Part shown: one piece after another, positions 26,906 to 32,024 of the stretch
How the letters are laid out: every line of letters starts with the position of its first letter
Numbering within the stretch: position 1 is the first letter of the stretch
Assembly: GCA_016212965.1 (NCBI GenBank)
Contig: JACRDA010000045.1
Span: 1-32,024, forward strand
Origin: Myxococcales bacterium
Lineage (GTDB): Bacteria > Myxococcota_A > Polyangia > Polyangiales > Polyangiaceae
Length of the DNA stretch: 32,024 nt
Direction: 5' to 3'
The notes under the pieces: model-generated
The model's database searches: none
What the model was told of the DNA's origin: nothing
The model's input: only the letters and a program-made list of their open reading frames with translations
Made by a program: the position numbers and the translations under genes

Positions 26906-27144
26906 GCGCGTGTTGTAGTGGATGCGCGGTCGCGGCACCACGCGGAGCAGCGCGGTGGCCCCGGCCGGCACCTCGCGCAGCACGCGCGGGCGCGCCCTCG
27001 AGCCGACGCTCACGATCGTAGATTCATCATGTGAATTCCGAGCATTGCGCACCATACATCACGAAAAACACGAGCACCGCAGACACCCGACGAGCCTGCG
27101 TCGGTTGTGCCGCCCGCGCTCCGTGCGTAGAGCGGAGCGAGCCC
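26906..27144. promoter_or_regulatory. Divergent promoter region between mazG and the ABC importer
   Basis: A pocket of AT-rich DNA at about 27010-27070 stands out from its GC-rich surroundings and should hold promoters for both directions. It contains ATTCA-N5-TGAAT (27022-27036), a short inverted repeat that may be an operator. No confident -35/-10 pair could be assigned. Confidence 0.4.
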
Positions 27145-28659
27145 ATGGACGGCCTGCTGCTCGAGCTCGTGAAGGTGAGTCGCTCCTTCGGTGCGACGCG
27201 CGCGCTCCACGAGCTCGACCTCCGGCTGAGTCCGGGCCGCATCACGGCCATCGTCGGCGAGAACGGCGCGGGCAAGAGCACGGCGCTGCGCCTCTGCGCG
27301 GGGGAGCTCGCGCCCGACGCCGGCGAGGTGCGGGTCGGCGGTCGCGCGCTCCACCCCGCGCGCCCCGAGGAGGCGATCCGCCGCGGGGTCGGGCTCGTGC
27401 ACCAGCACTTCATGCTGGTCGACGGCTTCACGGCGCTCGAGAACCTCGTGCTCGGGGCCGAGCCGATGCGCGGCCTCCGCATCGACTTCGCCGCCGCGCG
27501 CCGCGAGGCCTGCGCGCTCGCCGAGCGGACGGGCCTCGAGGTCGACTTCGAGCGGCGCGCGGGCGAGCTCACCGTCGGCGAGCGGCAGCGGCTCGAGATC
27601 CTGAAGGTCCTGTACCGCCGCGCGCGCGCCGTGCTGCTCGACGAGCCGAGCGCCGTGCTCGCCCCGAGCGAGGTCGGCGAGCTCTACGCGGCGCTGCGGC
27701 GCCTCGCCGACGACGGGGCCACCGTGGCGGTCGTCACGCACCGGCTCGACGAGGTGGTGCGCTTCTGCGACGAGGCGCTCGTGATGCGGCGCGGCGAGCT
27801 CGCGGCGCGCACGCCGCTCGGCGCCGAGCGCCCGCCCGAGCTCGTCGCCGAGCTCACGCGCGCCATCATGGGACGCGAGCCGCCCGCGCCTCTCGGGCGC
27901 CCGGCCGCGCCCGACCCCGGCCCCGAGCCGGTGCTCGAGCTCGGGGGCGTGGAGCTCCGCGACGCCGCCGGCCGTCGGCTCCTCGACGGGATCTCCCTCG
28001 CCCTCTCGGCGGGCGAGATCGTCGGCGTCGCGGGGGTCGACGGCAACGGGCAGCGGGAGCTCGTGCGGGTGTGCGCCGGGCTCGAGCGGGCGACGGCCGG
28101 CACCGTGCGCGTCGGCGGCCGCGACCCCTTCGCGGGCGTACACCCGGGCCCCGCGGCCGTGCGGGCCGCGCGCCGCGCCGGGCTCGTGGTCGTGCACGAA
28201 GACCGACAGCGCGAGGAGCTCGTGCTCGCGGCGTCCCTCGGCGACAACGCCCTGCTCGGCGATCTCGGAGCCGGGCACGACGCGGAGCGCGTCGCGCGGC
28301 GGCTCGCGCGCTTCGCGGTCGAGCCGGCAACGCCGCGCCTGCCGGCCCAAGCGCTCTCGGGCGGCAACCAGCAGAAGCTCGTCCTCGGCCGCGCCCGCGA
28401 TCGGCAGGTGCGCGCGCTCGTCGTGTCCCAGCCCACGCGCGGCGTGGACGTCGGGACGGCGCGCCGCATCCAGACCGCGCTCGCCGAGGCGGCCGCGGCC
28501 GGCGCCGCCGTGCTGTGCGTGAGCGCGGACCTGTCCGAGCTCGCCGCGCTCTGCCACCGCATCGTCGTCGTGCGCCGCGGGCGCATCGTGTGCGAGCTGC
28601 CGCCCGACGCATCCGAGGACGCCTTCGGCCGCGCCATGCTCGGCGTGGAGGCGGCGTGA
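27145..28659 (+). CDS. Nucleoside/simple-sugar (BMP-type) ABC importer ATPase
   Basis: A 504-residue protein with two fused ABC cassettes, the architecture of ATPases serving BmpA-type nucleoside and sugar importers. The first cassette is complete: Walker A GENGAGKST (38-46), VHQHFMLV after the Q-loop, signature LTVGERQR (142-149), Walker B VLLDEP (163-168) and His199. The second has the degenerate P-loop GVDGNGQREL (297-306, no Lys-Ser/Thr), a good LSGGNQQK signature and VVSQPTRGVDVG in place of Walker B, as usual in this family. The start is ATG 27145 with GGAG upstream; the frame opens earlier but without similarity. The stop overlaps the next gene (GTGA). Confidence 0.93.
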   Translation: MDGLLLELVKVSRSFGATRALHELDLRLSPGRITAIVGENGAGKSTALRLCAGELAPDAGEVRVGGRALHPARPEEAIRRGVGLVHQHFMLVDGFTALENLVLGAEPMRGLRIDFAAARREACALAERTGLEVDFERRAGELTVGERQRLEILKVLYRRARAVLLDEPSAVLAPSEVGELYAALRRLADDGATVAVVTHRLDEVVRFCDEALVMRRGELAARTPLGAERPPELVAELTRAIMGREPPAPLGRPAAPDPGPEPVLELGGVELRDAAGRRLLDGISLALSAGEIVGVAGVDGNGQRELVRVCAGLERATAGTVRVGGRDPFAGVHPGPAAVRAARRAGLVVVHEDRQREELVLAASLGDNALLGDLGAGHDAERVARRLARFAVEPATPRLPAQALSGGNQQKLVLGRARDRQVRALVVSQPTRGVDVGTARRIQTALAEAAAAGAAVLCVSADLSELAALCHRIVVVRRGRIVCELPPDASEDAFGRAMLGVEAA

Positions 28660-29792
28660 GCGGGCCGTCGGCGGCGGACGGCGGGCGCGTGACCTACTGG
28701 CGCGTGCTCTTCGTGGTCTCGGCCACACTCCTCGTGCTCGCGCTCCTGTGCTTCGCCTTCGGGCAGGCTCCGCACGCCGTGCTCGCGCGCGCCTTCGCGG
28801 GCACGTGGGGTACGCCCTACGGCATCGGGCAGGTGATGTTCAAGGCGACGCCGCTGCTCTTCTGCGGCCTCGCCTTCCACGTGGCGTTTCGCGCGGGTCT
28901 GTTCAACATCGGCGCCGAGGGGCAGCTCGCGCTCGCGAGCCTGGCGGCGGCGTGGGTCGCCTCGAAGCTCCCGGCGTCGGTGCCGGCCGTGGTCGCCCTG
29001 CCCGCGACCCTCGCGGTGGCGATGCTGGTCGGCGGGGGCTACGCGGCCATCGCGGGCGTGCTGCGCGCGCGCTTCGGCGTCCACGAGATCATCGCAGGCA
29101 TCATGCTCAACCGCTCGGCCGACGTGCTCCTGCCCTGGGTGCTCGCCGCCGGGCTCGGCGCCGACAGCATGCGGAGCGCGGACATCGCCCAGGGCGCGCG
29201 GCTGCCGCGGCTCGACTTCATCCCGGGCCTGCACGGCAGCGCGGCGAGCCTCGCCTTCCCGCTCGCCGTCCTCTGCACCTTCGGGCTCTACCTCTGGCTC
29301 GACCGGTCGCGGGCCGGCCGCGAGATGCGCTGGATCGGCCAGGGTCCCGACGCCTGTCTCGCCCAGGGCGTCGAGGTGCCGCGGCGGCGCATCGAGGCGA
29401 TGTGCCTCTCCGGAGCCGTCGCAGCGCTCGGCGTGACCGGCACCGTGCTCGGGTACAAGGGCTACTACGAGCTCGGCCTGGGCAGCGGCGCGGGCTTCTC
29501 CGGCATCGCGGTCGCGATGCTCGGGCGCGCGCACCCCGTCGCGCTCGTGTCGGCGGCCCTGCTCTTCGGCACGCTCGCGCAAGCCGGTCTCGCGGTGAAT
29601 GCCTCGGTGCCCAAGGAGGCGATGGCCGTGCTCGAGGCCCTCGTGATCCTGCTCGTGGCGGGCTCGGCGCACGGCGACCGAGCGCGGCGCGCGCGGCCCG
29701 GCAGGGCCAAGCCGCCCGCGCCCGACGCGCCCGCCGAGCCGTCTCTGGACGCGCCCGCCGAGGGGGCTCCGAGCCCGGGGAGCACGGCATGA
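28656..29792 (+). CDS. BMP-type nucleoside/sugar ABC importer permease 1
   Basis: A 378-residue inner-membrane permease of the BPD_transp_2 family (YufP/RbsC-like), with about nine hydrophobic segments. Family landmarks are the ATKATPLL-type FKATPLLFCGLAFHVAFRAGLFNIGAEGQL (about 67-96), GVLRARFGVHEIIAGIMLN, and GYKGYYELGLGSGAGFSGIAVAMLGRAHP. It ends in a hydrophilic Pro/Ala-rich tail of about 50 residues that is not typical of the family. Its GTG start lies in the stop of the ATPase gene and its stop overlaps the next permease (ATGA). Substrate is probably a nucleoside or ribose-like sugar. Confidence 0.92.
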   Translation: MSGPSAADGGRVTYWRVLFVVSATLLVLALLCFAFGQAPHAVLARAFAGTWGTPYGIGQVMFKATPLLFCGLAFHVAFRAGLFNIGAEGQLALASLAAAWVASKLPASVPAVVALPATLAVAMLVGGGYAAIAGVLRARFGVHEIIAGIMLNRSADVLLPWVLAAGLGADSMRSADIAQGARLPRLDFIPGLHGSAASLAFPLAVLCTFGLYLWLDRSRAGREMRWIGQGPDACLAQGVEVPRRRIEAMCLSGAVAALGVTGTVLGYKGYYELGLGSGAGFSGIAVAMLGRAHPVALVSAALLFGTLAQAGLAVNASVPKEAMAVLEALVILLVAGSAHGDRARRARPGRAKPPAPDAPAEPSLDAPAEGAPSPGSTA

Positions 29793-30697
29793 GCAGCTGG
29801 CTCAGCATGCTGCCCGAGACGCTGCGCATCTCGGTGCCCTACGCGTGCGCGGCCGTGGCGGGCGTCTGGGCCGAGCGCTCGGGCGTCATCCACATCGGCC
29901 TCGAGGCCGTCCTGCTCACGAGCTCGTTCTCGTCCGTCGCGGCGGCGGTCGCGAGCGGCAGCCTGCTCGTGGGGATGCTCGCGGGCGTGCTCGCCGGTGT
30001 CGTCGTGAGCGTCGGGCACGCCCTGCTCGTCGAGCGCGCGCGCGTCGACGCCGTGGTGAGCGGCGTGGCGCTCAACCTGCTCGCGTACGCGGCCACGCGC
30101 CTCGCGCTCCGCGGCCTGTACGACAGCGCCTCGAACTCGCCCTCCATCGCGGGCTTCGACCTCGGTCCGAAGGGCGGCGACGTGGGCGCGATGCTGGCGC
30201 GCGTGCTGCTCGACCCCGTGACCCTCGGCGCCGCGCTCGTCATCGCGGCGAGCCCGTGGTTGCTGGCGCGCACGCGCCTCGGCCTGCGCCTGCGGGCGTG
30301 CGGCGAGAGCCCGGAGGCGGCCCGCTCGCTCGGCATCGACGTCGTGCGCACGCGCGTCCTCGCGCTCGCCATCTCGGGCGCCATCGGCGCGCTCGGTGGC
30401 GTGCACCTCGCCTTCGACCAGCACCGCTTCGAGAGCGGCATGTCCGCCGGTCGCGGCTTCATCGCCCTCGCGGCCGTCGTGCTCTCCGGCTGGCGCGCAG
30501 GCCGCGCGGCGCTCGCCTGCCTCGTGTTCGGCGCCCTCGAGGCGCTGCAGATCGCGCTCCAGGACGTGAGCGGCACCTCGAAGGCGACGACCCTCGTGCA
30601 GCTCCTGCCGTACGTGGCGACCCTCGTCGTGCTCGCGCTCGGCATCGGCCGCGCCGCAGCGCCACGCGGGCTCGGGCAGCGCGTCGACGACGGCTGA
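29789..30697 (+). CDS. BMP-type nucleoside/sugar ABC importer permease 2
   Basis: A 302-residue partner permease (YufQ-like, BPD_transp_2). It begins at ATG 29789 inside the previous stop. Recognisable segments are LRISVPYACAAVAGVWAERSGVIHIGLEAVLL (about 12-43), ARVDAVVSGVALNLLA, ACGESPEAARSLGIDV and SAGRGFIALAAVVLSGWRAG, all characteristic of the second permease of this transporter type. About eight membrane helices are apparent. With the ATPase and permease 1 it forms the full membrane core; the expected BmpA-like binding lipoprotein is not next to it in either direction within the window. Confidence 0.92.
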   Translation: MSSWLSMLPETLRISVPYACAAVAGVWAERSGVIHIGLEAVLLTSSFSSVAAAVASGSLLVGMLAGVLAGVVVSVGHALLVERARVDAVVSGVALNLLAYAATRLALRGLYDSASNSPSIAGFDLGPKGGDVGAMLARVLLDPVTLGAALVIAASPWLLARTRLGLRLRACGESPEAARSLGIDVVRTRVLALAISGAIGALGGVHLAFDQHRFESGMSAGRGFIALAAVVLSGWRAGRAALACLVFGALEALQIALQDVSGTSKATTLVQLLPYVATLVVLALGIGRAAAPRGLGQRVDDG

Positions 30698-30724
30698 CGC
30701 GGGCCCTGACGCGGGCCCCCGCCC

Positions 30725-30895
30725 TCAGCGCGCCCGAGCGGCGAGCGCTCGCGGTGCGCGGCTGCCGCGGTGCGCCCGCGAGCGCCGGAAGAGCGCGCGC
30801 CAAGGCCAGCCCACGAGCCACACGAAGCACGCGAAGAGCGCCACCGCCGTGGCGAAGAGGAAGGCGAGGACGAGCAGGAGCTTGGGACTTGCCAT
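30725..30895 (-). CDS. Small single-pass membrane protein (56 residues)
   Basis: Reading the - strand from ATG 30895 gives Met-Ala-Ser-Pro-Lys, a strongly hydrophobic stretch (LLLVLAFLFATAVALFACF, residues 6-24) continued by VWLVGWPW, then a strongly basic Arg/Ala-rich tail to TGA at 30727. The clean hydrophobic helix followed by a positive cytoplasmic tail is typical of small membrane proteins. No ribosome-binding site is evident and no family is recognised, so the call rests on composition. It lies just downstream of the EEP-fold lipoprotein on the same strand (36 bp), so the two may share a transcript. Confidence 0.5.
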   Translation of the reverse strand: MASPKLLLVLAFLFATAVALFACFVWLVGWPWRALFRRSRAHRGSRAPRALAARAR

Positions 30896-30931
30896 GGCGG
30901 GACCGGATCTGCAGTCGAGAAGGCTCGGAGA

Positions 30932-31771
30932 TCAGAGTGTGGAGCGACCCGAGCCGGCCATCGGCGCCGGCGTGCGGCGCAGCCGGAAGACCGCGTACAC
31001 GGGGTAGTGATCGCTCCGGCCGAGCGGGACGGGCCGGCAGTCGAGCGGCTCGAGCGCGGCGTCGTGGAGGATGTGGTCGAGCTCGAGCGCGATGCCGTCG
31101 CCCCCGAGATCCCAGCGCCAGGTGACGGACGGCGCGTCGAACTCCGAGAGCGCCGAGCGGAAGCCGCGCTCCTCGAGGAAGCCGACTGCCCCACCCGAGC
31201 GGCCCTCGTTGAAGTCGCCGGCCACGAGCGTCGGCAGCCCGGGGTCGAGCGCCGGGAAGAAGCGCTCGATCTCGGCGCGGCGGAGCGGCGGGGTCGTGAA
31301 GTAGCCGGACACGACGCTGCCCGACTCGCTGACGGCCGGGTGCAGGTGCACGTCGAGGAGCTGCAACGTGCCGAGCGGGGTCGAGGCGAGCACGCGCCAC
31401 GCCGGAAACCAGCCCGTGTCGCTTTCGATGTACTCGCGCGGATCGAGCTCGAAGCGCGACAGGACCCCGAGCCCGCCGGCGCGACAGCAGTGCCGGAACG
31501 CCATGTGGGGGTAGCGGTCCGAGAGCTCGCGCCGGAGCGCCTCCTCCCACTCCGGGGTCGTCTCCTGCAAGAGGACGAGGTCGGCGAAGCTGCGCCGGAT
31601 GGCCTCGATGCCCGCCGGGTCGCCGCCGAGCCCGAAGTTCAGGTTGTAGCTGAGCACGCTCAGGTGCGGCTCGCCGGGCGTGGGGAGCTCGGGCTGGCGC
31701 GGCGCCGGCCCGCAGGCTGCGAGCCACCCCACCGCGGCCAAGATGCCGATTTCCCCGCCCCGCTGCGTCAC
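30932..31771 (-). CDS. Endonuclease/exonuclease/phosphatase-family lipoprotein
   Basis: 279 residues with an apparent lipoprotein signal ending Leu-Ala-Ala-Cys (Cys20). The EEP fold is complete: LSVLSYNLNF (36-46), VLLQETT with metal ligand Glu70, LLDVHLHP (138-145), VAGDFNEG with Asp186 and Asn188, LDHIL (231-235) and the terminal SDHYPV with Asp254 and His255. The family includes DNases, sphingomyelinases and inositol-phosphate phosphatases; a surface-anchored phosphodiesterase or nuclease is the best guess. The start is GTG 31771 because it places the lipobox correctly; the frame is open to 31876, but those codons lie in an intergenic repeat. AGGGG precedes the GTG at short spacing. Confidence 0.85.
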   Translation of the reverse strand: MTQRGGEIGILAAVGWLAACGPAPRQPELPTPGEPHLSVLSYNLNFGLGGDPAGIEAIRRSFADLVLLQETTPEWEEALRRELSDRYPHMAFRHCCRAGGLGVLSRFELDPREYIESDTGWFPAWRVLASTPLGTLQLLDVHLHPAVSESGSVVSGYFTTPPLRRAEIERFFPALDPGLPTLVAGDFNEGRSGGAVGFLEERGFRSALSEFDAPSVTWRWDLGGDGIALELDHILHDAALEPLDCRPVPLGRSDHYPVYAVFRLRRTPAPMAGSGRSTL

Positions 31772-31820
31772 GTCCCCTGATACGCCCGGGCGGCGAGAGT
31801 CTTCCCTTCGCCCGCAGGTT

Positions 31821-31847
31821 CTCCGTGTTTCCGCGTCTCCTCCGTAA
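31821..31847 (-). repeat. Purine-rich ACGGAG-type intergenic repeat
   Basis: On the - strand this reads as spaced ACGGAG / ACGCGGA / ACACGGAG words at roughly 10-12 nt period, continuing into GCGGGCGAAGGGAAG at lower coordinates. Similar CACGGAG/CACAGAG strings occur as dispersed intergenic repeats in many environmental bacteria; the link is from memory and untested here. The sequence is unlike the flanking coding DNA in composition. Confidence 0.45.
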
Positions 31848-31874
31848 CTCGCCTCCAAGTACCCAGAATGAGAC

Positions 31875-31912
31875 AACCACGGAGCTCGGCGCCCGTGCCG
31901 AGCTCCGTGGTT
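31875..31912 (-). terminator. Perfect 16-bp hairpin, likely intrinsic terminator
   Basis: AACCACGGAGCTCGGC (31875-31890) is the exact reverse complement of 31897-31912, with a 6-nt loop. Read on the - strand it lies 39 nt after the stop at 31951 and is followed by GTCTCATTCT, a weakly T-rich tail. It should end transcription of the gene entering from the right edge. The + strand side lacks a T-run. Confidence 0.7.
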
Positions 31913-31950
31913 CTGCTCGGTCCGCTTCGGCGCGGGCGGCGAGCCGACGC

Positions 31951-32024
31951 CTACGGCTTGCGGACCGGTCCGATCGTCGGAGGCACCTCGCCGCGCGCGA
32001 GGGACCCGAGGAAGCTCGTCACGA
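31951..32024 (-). CDS. C-terminal end of an unidentified protein (partial)
   Basis: On the - strand the frame is open from the window edge to TAG at 31951-31953 and encodes Val-Thr-Ser-Phe-Leu-Gly-Ser-Leu-Ala-Arg-Gly-Glu-Val-Pro, then ending Gly-Pro-Val-Arg-Lys-Pro. It is too short to identify. The support is the following strong hairpin 39 nt downstream and the absence of stops up to the edge. Confidence 0.45.
   Translation of the reverse strand, partial: VTSFLGSLARGEVPPTIGPVRKP

Noticed and set aside
27031..27144. Longer N-terminus for the BMP-type ATPase (ATG 27031)
   Set aside because: The added residues lie in the AT-rich promoter zone and show no similarity; ATG 27145 has a GGAG site and the normal domain start.

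Overview
The window is very GC-rich, chromosomal, protein-dense bacterial DNA. Codons end almost always in G or C, so long spurious open frames run antisense to real genes. It encodes an outer-membrane porin and a series of lipoproteins with Gly/Ser/Thr low-complexity linkers followed by Cys-rich or Ig-like domains. Together with the EF-hand membrane protein and the Cys-rich L,D-transpeptidase lipoprotein, this points to a Gram-negative member of the Myxococcota (Polyangia-like). That is an inference from style; there is no rRNA or other marker gene here.

Region 1 (1-5805, + strand) is a phosphate-acquisition block: the 3' part of an OprO/OprP-like porin, a Pho-box-like promoter, then pstS-pstC-pstA-pstB-phoU, with start/stop overlaps at C/A and A/B. 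Region 2 (5741-7757, - strand) holds a small membrane protein and a protein joining a PqqD-like N-terminus to a YkgJ/FliB-type cysteine cluster. Region 3 (7869-12200, + strand) has uppP, a bacterial deoxyhypusine-synthase-like enzyme and two repeat-linker lipoproteins. Region 4 (12211-14614) has an L,D-transpeptidase lipoprotein on the - strand and, divergently, a TSUP-family permease.

Region 5 (14623-21089, - strand) reads aminotransferase, pckA, ABC-F ATPase, alpha/beta-hydrolase lipoprotein. The first two overlap by 4 nt, coupling aspartate/oxaloacetate exchange to PEP formation. Region 6 (21274-26905) contains a Thr/Ser-repeat Cys-rich lipoprotein, an EF-hand membrane protein, a small basic anchored protein, a PDZ-thioredoxin lipoprotein and mazG. 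Region 7 (27145-30697, + strand) is a BMP-type nucleoside/sugar ABC importer (ATPase plus two permeases, tightly overlapping) without its binding protein. The right end has a 56-residue membrane protein, an endonuclease/exonuclease/phosphatase-fold lipoprotein, a purine-rich intergenic repeat, a perfect 16-bp-stem hairpin terminator and the tail of a further - strand gene.

No mobile element, CRISPR array, tRNA or rRNA was seen. The most unusual items are the PqqD-like/Cys-cluster fusion, the DHS-like enzyme with altered spermidine-site residues, the aminotransferase-pckA coupling, the phased Pho-box array and the 27-bp higher-order minisatellite in a lipoprotein gene.
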